DNA of 64,000 bases, from assembly GCF_042477335.2 (NCBI RefSeq), contig NC_091246.1:179611001-179675000 (forward strand). Reading direction: 5' to 3'. The number at the start of each line of letters is the position of its first letter. Within the stretch, counting starts at the first letter, position 1. The notes beneath the pieces were generated by a model that did no database searches, was not told where the DNA came from, and saw only the letters and a program-made list of their open reading frames with translations. Source of the stretch: Ovis canadensis (taxonomy: Eukaryota > Chordata > Mammalia > Artiodactyla > Bovidae). Positions 23,046 through 35,347 of this stretch are shown here, in pieces. The translations under genes and the position numbers were made by a program.

Positions 23046-24270
23046 ATCCTATAAAATGTCTTTTGGGTATCTGAGTTACTGACAGAATACGCAAGTAGGG
23101 TTTTGCATTCAAAGTGATTCTTTATAAAAGTATGTAAAGATGTAAGCATCTGACAGCTTCGTTATGTCTGCCAATATAGTCCTGTCAAAGCATTTACATT
23201 TTGAAATATGTATTAATTTATTATACATTACTTATCTTTTATATTTTCTCTTTATTACAGGCAAGGTATGGATTTTTTATGCATACAAGCAGGTAGATGA
23301 GACATCTATAAAATTTATTTCAGGGTGGTGAAGGGGTCATTAGAAATATTTTCTATAGAAAGAGATAGAATTGTTAAAGTGAGAAGTCTCTTATCTAGAT
23401 TTTAGCTTCAAAAGCAACTCACAGATATTGCCTTTAATCTCAAATGGGTTACCCCCAAATCCTAATGATAATTCTTCTGAAAAACTATGAAAGTAAAGGG
23501 CATCATTCATGCAGCAATAACAGTAGCTACAAAACAATATTAAAAGATGACTGAAGTTTATTGGCAAGAGTCACCAATGCAAGGAAATGTAGATAAGAAT
23601 CTCATCTCTCCTAACAGTGTATGGCTGCAAGTCATTAAGGTGAGGGATTTGTCAATTTTCTGCCTATTTGCTCCTCTACTGAGTCTGTCCTACACTGTTA
23701 ATGTCATTTTAATGTTGCTTTTACTCTATAAATTTTGCAGGATAAAATTTTATTTAGTTATCACTTTTCAAACTAACTGCTATAATTAAAGGGAATCATA
23801 TATTTAAAGAAATCGGCTTACTTGTAGAGACTGGAACACAAGCAGCCACTAAGGTAAGTGCTGTTATTTAATGCAGAAATTCCATGTAATGATTCTATAA
23901 AAATAACCTTTTGAAGCTGGGTTTTAAATGCAGAGTAACATCTTTCAATGACCTAATACATTATAACAGTTTAAAGAAAAGCTGCTTCAACCATTTCTCA
24001 TTATAGGGTATAAAATAAAAGATCCTAATACGTAGCCGGCAAGAGAAATACCTGATCAATCCAATAGTTATTTGGGTTACAGAGTCAGATGGACTTGTCA
24101 GCTGAATTATCAACTCTTTTCACTGGATTGACCAATGCTTTAATGATTTGCCAGTTTGGGCAGTGGGGTCCAATCCTCCCAGCACCCTCCAATCATACCA
24201 CCAGGTACAGGACCACAACTGACCTGAGAGCAGGGTCTGGGTTTCTCAAGACTCCTCCAACCTGCTTCAG
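23046..24270. other. Unassigned sequence
   Basis: AT-rich, no recognised repeat. Frames of 79-80 codons at 23547-23789 and 24089-24328 have no family resemblance. Confidence 0.5.
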
Positions 24271-24274
24271 AAGG

Positions 24275-24400
24275 TACAGGCTTTTTATTAAAATGTTGAC
24301 TCTTAGGCTCACCAAAGGCTGTATCTGACTTCCTGTAATCTGGGTCCAGGATCCCGCATTTTAATATACTTTCTAGGTGCTTCCCATACCCTCAGAGAAA
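24275..24400 (+). mobile_element. Possible MER5A-like hAT fragment
   Basis: ttattaaaatgttgactctt, gggtccaggatcccgcattt and ctttctaggtgcttc echo the MER5A-type consensus. It is a weak, old match. Confidence 0.45.
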
Positions 24401-24521
24401 TACCAGTGTCATGACTTGCTGGGGTCCCTGTCCCCAAGACCCAATTATGGCTTCTGTCTTCTCTGTTCACTTGCTTTTGTAGGCCACGTCTTTCATAAAA
24501 AAGTAAAATGCTAATTTTATG

Positions 24522-24791
24522 ACCGCTGCTGCTAAGTCACTTTAGTCATGTCAGACTCTGAGACCCCAGAGATGGCAGCCCACCAGGCTCTGCCATCCCT
24601 GGGATTCTCCAGGCAGGAACACTGGAGTGGGTTGCCATTTCCTTCTCCAATGCATGAAAGTGAAAAGTGAAAGTGAAGTCGCTCAGTCGTGTCCAACCCT
24701 CAGCAACCCCATGGACTGCAGCCTACCAGGCTCCTCCATCCATGAGATTTTCCAGGTAAAAGTACTGGAGTGGGTTGCCATTGCCTTCTCC
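24522..24791 (-). mobile_element. Bov-A2 SINE
   Basis: Complement of a dimeric Bov-A2: gctgctgctaagtcacttta first, two gggttgccatttccttctcc-type units, with a ccaatgcatgaaagtgaaaa linker. TSD aattttatg at 24513-24521 and 24792-24800. Confidence 0.94.
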
Positions 24792-24800
24792 AATTTTATG

Positions 24801-25317
24801 GCTACATCAGTACAAAGATGACTATATTAATTATTTATTAAAACACTTTCTCCAACCTGAAAGTTCATTTTTCTTTCTTTTTGCAAAAGAACATAAAATA
24901 CTATCATGAGCCCTTAAAAATATTGTGGGATCCAGGCCCTGTGTGTGCTCTGTCTTATGGATATATCAGCTCTACCTGCCCCAATATCCTTTAAGTTCCT
25001 ACAATCTCGGGGTGTTTTACCTTCACCTCCTATAAAATCTCCTAAAAAGATGTTGAGACCTACACCAGTTTGGGACAAGGGGGTGATTTAAAGAAATAAA
25101 AATGCAAGTTATCTTCTTAGAACAGGGCATGGAGAGGGAATTATCAGAATATCCTAGGAAGCTCTTGAAATATGTATTCTCAACACTTTGGTTGAGGTGA
25201 GAGTGAAAAGTTCTCAAAACACCTAATATCAACTCCCTAGCTCCTGCTTACTGTGGGAACATCTCAACATCAAGGATCCTGTTATTAATTAAGCCCTATC
25301 TCTATTTGTGTTAATGA
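24801..25317. other. Unassigned sequence
   Basis: No recognised feature. It borders a split MIR on its right. Confidence 0.45.
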
Positions 25318-25580
25318 TATTCTGCCAAGCACTATGCTAAGTACTTCATACAGAACATCTCATTGTATCTTCCTACTAATTATACCCCCATTTAAGAGAT
25401 AAAGACATACAGCAGACATTATTCTCAACGGTGAAAAAAGTGAAAGCATTTACCCTAAGATCAGGAACAAGACAAGGGTGTCCACTTTCACCACCATTAT
25501 TCAACACAGTTCTGGAAGTCCTAGCTACAGCAATCAGAGAAGAAAAAGAAATAAAATGAATCCAGATCAGAAAAAAAGAA

Positions 25581-26447
25581 GTGAAGCTCTCACTGTTTGC
25601 AGATGACATGATATTGTACATAGAAAATCCTAAAGATAGTAACAGAAAGTTACTAGAGCTAATCAGTGAATTTAGCAAAGTTGCAGGATGCAAAATCAAT
25701 ACACAGAAATCACTTGCATTTCTATATACTAACAATGAAAAATCAGAAAGAGAAATTAAGGAATCAATCCCACTCACCATTACAACAAAAAGAATTAAAT
25801 ATCTAGGAATAAACTTAACTAAAGAGACAAAAAAACTTTACACAGAAAATTATAAGACACGAATAAAAGAAATCAAAGATGACAAACAAATGGAGAGATA
25901 TTCCATGTTCCTGGGTAGGAAGAATCAATACTGTGAAAATGACTATACTACCAAATGCAATCTACAGATTCAAAGCAATCCTTATCAAATTACCAAAGAC
26001 ATTTTTCACAGCTAGAACAAAAAATTTCATAATTCATATAGAAACATAAAAGACCCTGAATAGCCAAAGCAGTTCTGAGAAAGAAGAATGGAGCTGGAGG
26101 AACAAAGCTACAGTCATCAAGACAGCACAGTACTAGCACAAAACAGAAATATGGATCAATGGAACAAGATAGAAAGTCCAGAAATAAACCCATGCACCTA
26201 TGGGTACCTTATTTTTGACAAAGGAGGCAAGAATATACAATGGGGCAAAAACAGCCTCTTCAATAAATGGTGCTGGGAAAACTGGATAGCTACATGTAAA
26301 AGAATGAAATTAGAACACTTCCTAACACCATACATAAAGATAAACTCAAAATGGATTAAAGACCTAAATGTAAGACCAGAAACTATAAAACTCTTAGAGG
26401 AAAACATAGGCAGAACATTCAATGACAGAAAGCAAGATTCTCTATGA
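25581..26447 (+). pseudogene. L1 ORF2 remnant with FADD motif
   Basis: Two frames, 25581-26015 (144 codons) and 26088-26447 (119 codons), together cover the L1 reverse transcriptase palm onward. FADD, the catalytic box of L1 RT, sits at about residues 6-9, followed by the conserved KYLGINLT stretch. The upstream RT, the endonuclease and ORF1 are absent because of 5' truncation. Frameshifts separate the pieces, and the BovB insertion removes continuity further down. It cannot encode an active protein. Confidence 0.9.
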
Positions 26448-26813
26448 CCCAACTCTTAGAGTAATGGAAATAAAAACAAAAGTAAACAAGTGGGACCTGA
26501 TTAAACTTAAAAGCTTTTAGCAGCAAAGGAAACTGTAAGCAAGGTGAAAAGACAGCCCTCAGAATGGGAGAAAATAATAGCAAATGAAACAACTGACACA
26601 GGATTCATTTCTAAAATATACAAGCAGTCCATACAACTCAATGCCAGAAAAAACAAACAACCCAATCAAAAAGTGGGAAAAATACCTAAACCGACATTTT
26701 TCCAAAGAAGACATACAGATGGCTAACAAACATATGAAAAGAAGCTTAACAATGCTTATTATTAGAGAAATGAAATGAAAACTACAATGAGATATCACCT
26801 TACTCTGGTGAGA

Positions 26814-27894
26814 ATCAGTTCAGTTCACTCGCTCAGTCGTGTCCAACACTTTGCAACTGCAGCACGCCAGGCCTCCCTGTCCATCACCAGCTCCCAGAGT
26901 TCACTCAGACTCATGTCCATTGAGTCAGTGACGCCAACCAACCATCTCATCCTCTGCTGTCCCCTTCTCCTCCCGCCCTCAGCCTTTCCCAGCATCAGGG
27001 TCTTTTCAAATGAGTCAGCTCTCTGCATCAGGTGGCCAAAGTATTGTAGTTTCAGCTTCAGCATCAGTCCTTCCAATGAATATTCAGGACTGATTTCCTT
27101 GAGGATGGACTGGTTGGATCTCCTTGGTGTCCAAGGGACTCTCAAGAGTCTTCTCCAACACCACAGTTCAAAAACATCAATTCTTTGGCACTCAGCCTTC
27201 TTTATAATCCAACTCTCACATCCATACATGACTACTGGAAAAACCATACCTTTGACTAGATGGACCTTAGTCGGCAAAGTAATGTCTCTGCTTTTTAATA
27301 TGCTATCTAGTTTGGTCAGAACTTTACTTCCAAAGAGCAAGCATCTTTTAATTTCATGGCTGCAGTTACCATCTGCAGTTATCTTGGAGCCCAAGAAAAT
27401 AAAGTCTGAGACTGTTTCCACTGTTTCCCGATCTATTTCCCATGAAGTGATGGGACCAGATGCCATGATCTTAGATTTCTGAATGCTTAGTTTTAAGCCA
27501 ACTTTCTCACCCTCCTCTTTCACTTTCATCAAGAGGCTCTTTAGTTCTTCACTTTCTGCCATAAGGGTGGTGTCATCTGCATATCTGACATTATTGATAT
27601 TTCCCCTGGCAATCTTGATTCCAGCTTGTGCTTCATCCAGTCCAGCATTTCTCATGATGTACTCTGCATATAAGTTAAATCAGCAGCCTTGACATACTCC
27701 TTTCCCAATTTGGAATCACCATTTTTTCCATGTCCAAGTCTAACTGTTGTTTTGTGACCTGCATACAGATTTCTCAGGAGGCAGGTCAGGTGGTCTGGTA
27801 TTACATCCCTTGAAGAATTTTCCACAGTTTGTTGTGATCTACACAGTCAAAAGCTTTGGTGTAGTCAATAAAGCAGAAGTAGATGTTTTTCTGG
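26814..27894 (-). mobile_element. BovB LINE (copy 6) inside L1
   Basis: The complement of the BovB terminus begins at cagttcagttcactcgctca and the copy extends to gtttttctggaa. The L1 text gagaat before it and aatggccatcatcaaaatg after it is continuous apart from a shared gaat, so the TSD is very short or absorbed in microhomology. A stretch at 27680-27725 is disturbed relative to other copies. Confidence 0.93.
26825..27655 (-). pseudogene. BovB ORF2 C-terminal half, 276-codon open frame
   Basis: An uninterrupted minus-strand frame from the RT core to near the natural C-terminus. YADD at about residues 25-28 is intact. The later conserved stretches ([30 protein letters not shown]) are present. 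It lacks the N-terminal RT fingers and the endonuclease, because the copy is truncated and damaged at its 5' end near 27690. It is open but not a complete enzyme, so I treat it as a remnant. Confidence 0.88.
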
Positions 27895-28850
27895 AATGGC
27901 CATCATCAAAATGTCTACAAGCAATAAATGCTGGATAGGGTGTGGAGAAAAGGGAACACTCTTGCACTGTTGGTGGGAATGTAAATTGATACAGCCACTA
28001 TGGAAAATGGTATGGGGATTTCTTTAAAAACTAGGAATAAAACCACCATACAACCCAGCAATCCCACTCCTAGGCATATACCCTGAGGAAACCAAAATTG
28101 AAAAAGACACATGTATCCCATTGTTCATTGCAGCACTATTTACAATAGCTAGAACATGGAAGCGACCTAGATGTCCATTGACAGGTGAATGGATAAAGAA
28201 GTGGTGGTACATATACACAATAGAATATTACTCAGCCATGAAAAGGAATGCATTTGAGTCAGTTCTGATGCAGTGGATGAGCCTAGAATCTATTATGCAG
28301 AGTGAAATGAGTCAGAAAGAGAAAGATAAATATCATATTCTAATGCATATATACCAAATCTAGAAAAATGGTACTGAAGAATTTATTTACAGGACAGCAA
28401 TGGAGAAACAGATATAGAGAATAGACTTATGGACATGGGGAGAGGGGAGGAGAGGATGAGATGTATGGAAAGAGTAACATGGAAACTTACATTAACATAT
28501 GTCAAATAGATAGCCAATGGGAATTTGCTGTATGGCTCAGGAAACTCAAACAGGGGCTCTCTATCAACCTAGAGGGGTGGGAGGGTCCGGAGATGGGAGG
28601 GAGATACAAAGGGAGGGGAGATATATGTATACCTATGGCTGATTCATGTTGAGGTTGGACAGAAAACAACAAAAGCAATTATCCTTCAATAAAAAAATGT
28701 TAAAGAAGGAGACAGAAAGGCACCAAGTCACAGAGAGGTGAAGTCTATGGCCAGACTTTTCCCAGCCACACACTGAGGAAAAAGTAGAGCTGAGATTTGA
28801 ACTTGAATTTCTTAGATGTCTGAGCATCCATTCTTACCCTGTGCTCCCTG

Positions 28851-29102
28851 CTGACTGGCAGCTGTGCTCTGCTCCTCAGTCCCTGAGTCCAGGTTTTGTC
28901 TCTGACTGAGTCCTGCCATGGTGACCCACCCTTATCCTGAAGCTCTTGATTTTTCTTTCTACCCACAGGCCAGAGTCTCCACACACTTCAGCTCCAAACT
29001 GCCCCTCATGGTGCCCTACCCACCTGCCAGCTGGCAGCACCACCACCTCTTGTTGAACCTCCCTAATACCATACACCTACCTAGATTTTTATTTAATTTA
29101 TC
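28851..29102. other. Unassigned sequence
   Basis: Nothing recognised between the MIR and an L2 fragment. Confidence 0.4.
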
Positions 29103-29250
29103 ACTTATTCATTCATTCAACTGACATTCAATATGTCTCTTTATACCATTTGATCTGGGAGGCACTAGAATGCTGCAGTACTGAACTTGCCCCAAGATGC
29201 TCAGGTCCTGCTAGAGGGAAGGACAGATAACTGTAGCAAGACCTGTGAAG
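29103..29250 (-). repeat. L2 LINE 3' end
   Basis: cattcattcaactgacattc, ggaggcactagaatgctgca, gtactgaacttgccccaaga and aggtcctgctagagggaagg follow the reverse complement of the L2 terminus. Confidence 0.7.
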
Positions 29251-29644
29251 AGCCTTGGAAGAGACCCAAGTCCAGGGATACTGAGATAACTGACCTGCCG
29301 ATTCTGGCCTGTCTCCCACCACTTGGCCCAGTTACAACTGCCCTCAAGCAGAGCCCTGCCCAAGATGCCTCTCCACACCTGGTTTGGCCACAACTTGCCA
29401 AGCTGCACATTTTGGAAGTTGTAGAATGATCAGGCTGCTGAGTGTGTGGCCACATCTTAAAGGATTACCTCTTTCATTAGTCATCCTGCCTAGAAAAAGT
29501 GATCCTTTAAAATCTTATTTCACTATTTACACAGGAATTTCACTATACCACTCCAAAGTGGAAATCAGCACATCTGTCATCTCCTCAAGGGGATTTACTG
29601 ATATTTCAGGAAGTAATAAAAGGTCTCATTATTAAAGTGATCTC
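29251..29644. other. Unassigned sequence
   Basis: No recognised repeat. Overlapping short frames on both strands have no family resemblance. Confidence 0.45.
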
Positions 29645-29654
29645 ACCTTTAATC

Positions 29655-29927
29655 CGGAGAAGGCAATGGCACCCCACTCCAGTACTCTTGCCTGGAAAAT
29701 CCCATGGACGCAGGAGCCTCGTAGGCTGCAGTCCATGGGGTCGCTGAGGGTCAGACACGACTGAGCGACTTCACTTTCACTTTTCACTTTCATGCATTGG
29801 AGAAGGAAATGGCAACCCACTCCAGTGTTCTTGCCTGGAGAATCCCCGGGACGGGGGAGCCTGGTGGGCTGCCGTCTATGGGGTCGCACAGAGTCGGACA
29901 CGACTGACGCGACTTAGCAGCAGCAGC
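29655..29927 (+). mobile_element. Bov-A2 SINE, well preserved
   Basis: Full dimer from ggagaaggcaatggcacccc to gacttagcagcagcagc. Ten-base TSD acctttaatc at 29645-29654 and 29928-29937. It has few differences from what I remember as consensus, so it is relatively young. Confidence 0.96.
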
Positions 29928-29937
29928 ACCTTTAATC

Positions 29938-31959
29938 ATGTACACCTAACCCTAAGAACAGCAGAGAAGGTTTTTCTGTATTTTAAAGTTCAATGGTTTA
30001 AGGTAGAATTAATATTTCATGTTAAAATCACATAAATGAAAATACTTTCTTTAAAGCTCTTCTATTGGGGGAACCCATAGCCTTTCCTGGAATTTCACTT
30101 GATAGTACGTCTTTGTTTCTCCAGTTACACTGCCCCACTGAAGCCCCTTCAGGATATGTGCACAATGTCCCTCTCCTTGGTATTGCCCACAGCCGCTAGC
30201 ACAGGAAACACTCCACAAGGCAAAGATGGCAAACTTTGGCCCCTGGGCCAGATTTTGACATAGAAGCAGATTCTATAGTTGACACATTGTTTTAAAAAGT
30301 TTTAGAATTAATTTCTCACCTTTAAAAATTTTCACAGAGGTCTTCAAGTTTTCTTGAAATATATCAAAATCAACAACATAGGCCCTGAGCTCCCACTGCT
30401 GGTAACCCACTCAGGCCAAGAGATGCCCCAAGGTGGGCTTGGTGGGCCTCCTCGCCCCGCTTTTTAAACTTCTCTGGAGACCACTTTGCCCTGGGGGCAT
30501 CCATGTCTGTGGCCCCTACAATCAATTTTGGTTAGAATGTATCGTTGCCATAGCCTGCTCTCCTTAAGACAAACCAGGTCACCCCAAAGCAAGAGACCAT
30601 TCCAGAATAATAGAGACAAATGAGAAAAACTGAACAGGAACATGAAATAGGAGGGGAAAATAAAGCAGAGGAACCACCTGGTGAGAAAGGGTAGGAGGAG
30701 TCCAGTCTGCAGCAGAAACACTTACTTCTCTTCCCTTTTGGAAATGTATAGATGGGACAAGATGGCTTTAAGGAGAGGGCTCAGGAACAAGGCCAGACTC
30801 ACTGAAGTCTGGGTACTGGAGGAGCACCCACACAGCACCTTGTCTAACTTAGACCAAGGTGCCCCCCACTTCCAGGCAGACGTGGTCCTGCAGGAGCCCC
30901 ACTGCACTGCAGTCAGACTGGCAGGAAGCTTCCAAAGCCTGCAGTTTGGATCTCACCAACCCACCCACTAAAATGACTAACCTTATCCTTTCTCTTGGCC
31001 TTGGTGAAAGTTCTCAAATATCCTCATTTCCTCTCTGCACTGTGAAACATTGGCTGTGTTCCCCCACAGTGGGCCTAAGGAGATGCTGGCTGAATGTGTT
31101 GGGCTCACAGACTGGTGGCAGTAATAGATGCAGGGTCAAAGGTCATTACATGCACACTGCTGTCTACAAAGCTGTAAAAATTTAGGAAGAATGAGGCTGA
31201 GCCCATGTGAATATCATTCTGCCTAATTCAGCCTTATTTCAGATGCACACAAAACAGCTTTTCAAAAGACAGAAGATACATAGACACACTTTGAAACCTG
31301 TTCATTCTGTGGATTTTACTATGGAACATTAAGAGTCAAGGCTATGTCCTTTAGAAATTAAAACTTTGGATGGCCAGGCTATCTTAGAAAAACTGTAGAA
31401 ATTGGCATCTGTGGCTTATCATTTCAGCCCCCATGTTTTCCCCATACTGTCTCTACTCTTAAAATGCCCTCACCTGCCTTCCATCATCTATCAGTTAAAG
31501 CAGGCAGTAAAGCAGCTATGTAATAACTTGTACTGGCTCTGTGCCCAGCCTAGCCTGAAAGACCATGCCTCAGCCACAGGCAAAACCGCAGAGCATTTCA
31601 AAGACACTGTGCCAGCCAAACAAAGCATCTTCTGCATTCTGGACATATGCATCCTCAGATCCAACCCTACCCCTTCCTGCTCTGCACCACATGGTCCACA
31701 GCCCTGAGGCTTTCCCAGGCCTCTACTTTAGCTGTTCCACGCTGTTCCGCTAGTGTGAGGCTCTGATGGAAGACCGGAGAACAGGACGGAGGGGAAAGGT
31801 CAGGATGTTTCTCCTCATTTCTCTTGCTCAGGCTGCACCTCCTCTGCCATTCCAGCAACCAAAGGACAGGCTTCCATGGTTCCAACCTCCTTCAGATGAC
31901 TGCAGGCTCTGATAACGCTGCCTTCTCCACTGTACTTCTAGCCTATCTCTGAGTTAGCA
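29938..31959. other. About 2 kb mostly unassigned
   Basis: A weak hAT-like scrap (ggcaaactttggcccctggg, 30229-30300) and a weak L2-like end near 30130-30215 are the only hints. Frames up to 108 codons (30859-31185, 31402-31707) resemble nothing known to me. It is one of the longer repeat-poor intervals here. Confidence 0.4.
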
Positions 31960-32356
31960 TAGGTTTTAGCTCAGGTTGCCATAATAAAACATCATGAACA
32001 CAGTGAATTAGACAATAGAAATGTATTTCTTATGGTTCTGGAGGACGGAAAGTCCAAAATCAAAATACTGGTCAACTCAGTTCCTAGTGAAGGCCCTCTT
32101 CCTGGCTTACACATGGCTGTCTTCTTGCTGTGTGTTCATAGGGACTTTCCTCTCCTGGGTGTGTGTAGAAAGAGAAAGAATAAGCAAACTCTGATGTCTC
32201 TTTTAATAAGGACATTAATCCCATCACGAGGGCCCAATCCTTATGACCTCATCTAAACCTAACTGCCTCCCCAAGTCCCCATTTTGAAATAGCATCACAT
32301 TGGAGATTAGGTCTTTAACATATGAATTTCGGAGGGACACAATTCAGTCCATAGCA
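31960..32356 (-). mobile_element. MLT1-type MaLR LTR, reversed
   Basis: Complement of a MaLR LTR: tcaggttgccataataaaac, ttcttatggttctggaggac, cttatgacctcatctaaacc, catatgaatttcggagggac, acaattcagtccatag. An old solitary LTR. Confidence 0.9.
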
Positions 32357-32489
32357 TTGGATTTATCTTCTTAGCTACCCATCATCTGTGTAACCAATGT
32401 CTTACTAAATTGCCTTTCTGTTATACTTAGAGTGTTTTTATTTCCCTAGTTGATAGCTACTCAGTTCAGTCAGTAGTTCAGTCACTCAG

Positions 32490-34135
32490 TCATGTCTGAC
32501 TCTTTGCCACCCCATGAATCACAGTATGCCAGACCTCCCTGTCCATCACCAACTCCTGGAGTTCACTCAAACTCATGTCCATCGAGTCCGTGATGCCATC
32601 CAGCCATCTCATCCTCTGTCGTCCCCTTCTCCTCCTGCCCCCAATCCCTCCCAGCATCAGGGTCTTTTCCAGTGAGTCAACTCTTCGCATGAGGTGGCCA
32701 AAGTACTGGAGTTTCAGCTTCAGCATCATTCCCACCAAAGAAATCCCAGGGTTGATCTCCTTTAGGATGGACTGGTTGGATCTCCTTGCAGTCCAAGGGA
32801 CTCTCAAGAGTCTTCTCCAACACCACAGTTCAAAAGCATCAATTCTTCGGCACGCAGCTTTCTTCACAGTCCAACTCTCACATCCATACATGACCACTGG
32901 AAAAACCATAGCATTGACTAGACGGACCTTTGTTGGCAAAGTAATGTCTCTGCTTTTGGATATGCTATCTAGGTTGGTCATAAATTTCCTTCCAAGGAGT
33001 AAGCGTCTTTTAATTTAATGGCTGCAGTCACCATCTGCAGTGATTTTGGAGCCCAAAAAAATAAAGTCTGACACTATTTCCAGTTTCCCCATCTAATTCC
33101 ATGAAGTGATGGGACCAGATGCCATGATCTTCGTTTTCTGAATGTTGAGTTTTAAGCCAACTTTTTCACTCTCCACTTTCACTTTCATCAAGAGGTTTTT
33201 TTAGTGCCTCTTCACTTTCTGCCATAAGGGTGGTGTCATCTGCATATCTGAGGTGACTGATATTTCTCCCGGCAATCTTGATTCCAGCTTGTGCTTCTTC
33301 CAGCCCAGAGTTTCTCATGGTGAACTCTGCATATAAGTTAAATAAGCAGGGTGACAATATACAGCCTTGACGTACTCCTTTTCCTATTTGGAACCAGTCT
33401 GTTGTTCCATGTCCAGTTCTAACTGTTGCTTCCTGACCTGCATATAGGTTTCTCAAGAGGCAGGTCAGGTGGTCTGGTATTCCCATCTCTTTCAGAATTT
33501 TCCACAGTTGATTGTGATCCACACAGTCAAAGGCTTTGGCATAGTCAATGAAGCAGAAATAGATGTTTTTCTGGAACTAACTGTCTTGCTTTTTCCATGA
33601 TCTAGTGGATGTTGGCAATTTGATCTCTGGTTCCTCTGCCTTTTCTAAAACCAGCTTGAACATCTGGAAGTTCACGGTTCACGTACTGCTGAAGCCTGGC
33701 TTGGAGAATTTTGAGCATTACTTTACTAGCGTGTGAGATGAGTGCAATTGTGTAGTAGTTTGAGCAATCTTTGGCATTGCCTTTCTTTGGGATTGGAATG
33801 ATAACTGACCTTTGCCAGTCCTGTGGCCACTGCTGAGGTTTCCAAACTTGCTGGCATATTGAGTGTAGCACTTTCATAGAATCATCTTTCAGGATTTGAA
33901 ATAGCTCAACTGGAATTCCATCACCTCCACTAGCTTTGTTCGTAGTGATGATTTCTAAGGCCCACTTGACTTCACATTCCAGGATGTCTGGCTCTAGGTG
34001 AGTGATCATACCATCGTGATTATCTGGGTCATGAAGATCTTTTTTGTACAGTTCTTCTGTGTATTCTTGCCACCTCTTCTTAGTATCTTCTGCTTCTGTT
34101 AGGTCCATACTGTTTCTGTCCTTTATTGAGCCCAT
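32490..34135 (-). pseudogene. BovB ORF2 remnant: reverse transcriptase
   Basis: Three minus frames make up the RT and C-terminus: 34135-33602 (177 codons: ASGGDGIP, RTRDQI-type region), 33522-33166 (118 codons: GKGVRQGCILSPCLF, then YADD) and 32981-32490 (163 codons: [13 protein letters not shown] to the C-terminal basic [10 protein letters not shown] stretch). Catalytic YADD is intact, but frameshifts near 33575, 33170 and 33000 break the enzyme. In active RTE elements this protein copies element RNA at the nicked target. Here it is dead. Confidence 0.92.
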
Positions 34136-34216
34136 CTTTGCATGAAATGTTCCCTTGGTATCTCTAATTTTCTTGAAGATATCTCTAGTCTTTCCTATTC
34201 TGTTGTTTTCCTCTAT

Positions 34217-35347
34217 TTATTTGCATTGATTGCTGAAGAAGGCTTTCTTATCTTTTCTTGCTATTCTTTGGAACTCTGCATTCAAATGCTTATATCTTTC
34301 CTTTTCTCCTTTGCTTTTCACTTCTCTTCTTTTCACAGCTATTTTTAAGGCCTCCCCAGACAGCCATTTTGATAGTTTGCATTTCTTTTCCATGGGGATG
34401 GTCTTGATCTCTGTCTCCTGTACAATGTCACAAACCTCAGTCCACAGTTCATCAGGCACTCTATCAGATCTAGTCCCTTAAATCTATATCTCACTTCCAC
34501 CGTATAATCATAAGGAATTTGATTTAGGTCATACCTGAATGGTCTAATGGTTTCCCCTACTTTCTTCAATTTAAGTCTGAATTTGGCAATAAGGAGCTCA
34601 TGATCTGAACCACAGTCAGCTCCCAGTCTTTTTTTTGCTGACCATATAGAGCTTCTCTATCTTTGGCTGCAAAGAATATAATCAATCTGATTTTGGTGTT
34701 GACTGTCTGGTGATGTCCATGTGTAGAGTCATCTCTTGTGTTGTTGGAAGAGGGTGTTTGCTATGACCAGTGGTTCTCTTGGCAAAACTCTATTAGCCTT
34801 TGCCCTGCTTCATTCCGTATTCCAAGGCCAAATTTGCCTGTTGTTCCAGGTATTTCTTGACTTCCTACTTTTGCATTCCAGTCCCCTATAATGAAAAGGA
34901 CATCTTTGTTGGGTGTTAGTTCTACAAGGTCTGGTAGGTCTTCATAGAACTGTTCAACTTCAGCTTCTTCAGCGTTGCTGGTTGGGGCATAGACTTGGAT
35001 TTCTGTGATATTGAATGGTTTGCCTTGGGAATGACAGAGATCATTCTGTCGTTTTTGAGATTGCATCCAAGTACTGCATTTTGGACTCTTTTGTTGACCA
35101 TGATGGCTACTCCATTTCTTCTAAGGGATTCCTGCCCACAATAGTAGATATAATGGTCATCTGAGTTAAATTCACCCGTTCCAGTCCATTTTAGTTCTCT
35201 GATTCCTAGGATCTCAACGTTCACTCTTACCATCTCCTGTTTGACCACTTCCAATTTGCCTTGATTCATGGACCTAACATTCCAGGTTCCTATGCAATAT
35301 TGCTCTTTACAGCATTGGGCCTCACTTCTATCACCAGTCACATCCAC
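34217..35347 (-). pseudogene. BovB ORF2 remnant: APE-type endonuclease and linker
   Basis: Frame 35347-34922 (141 codons) begins the APE-like endonuclease with GTWNVRSMN and ELKWTG, which hold the conserved Asn and Glu. Frame 35066-34761 (101 codons) carries GDWNAKVG. Further on, minus-strand text encodes GSDHELL (near 34610), the usual His motif. Frames 34569-34345 and 34459-34217 are the basic linker to the RT. The pieces overlap in different frames, showing frameshifts. Its family role is nicking target DNA for target-primed reverse transcription. Confidence 0.9.

Larger units (their letters stand above)
25406..28704 (+). mobile_element. Artiodactyl L1, 5'-truncated, carrying a BovB
   Basis: Begins inside the ORF2 reverse transcriptase (tattctcaacggtgaaaaaa, gatcaggaacaagacaaggg) and runs to the 3' UTR (ggtgggagggtccggagatg) and terminus (ccttcaataaaaaaatg). 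It is well preserved relative to the L1s at 13.8 and 20.3 kb. Degenerate TSD candidates are ttaagagataaagaca (left) and ttaaagaaggagaca (right). BovB copy 6 splits it at 26814-27894. Confidence 0.92.
25318..28850 (-). repeat. MIR SINE split by a 3.3-kb L1
   Basis: The left part (25318-25405: caagcactatgctaagtact, catctcattgtatcttccta, ccccatttaagagataaa) and right part (28705-28850: caagtcacagagaggtgaag, gagctgagatttgaacttga, gcatccattcttaccctgtg) are consecutive pieces of one reverse-oriented MIR. The L1 lies exactly between them. Confidence 0.82.

Noticed and set aside
26775..27482. 235-codon plus frame as a gene
   Set aside because: Antisense of BovB copy 6, starting in L1 sequence. Reported only as a pattern.
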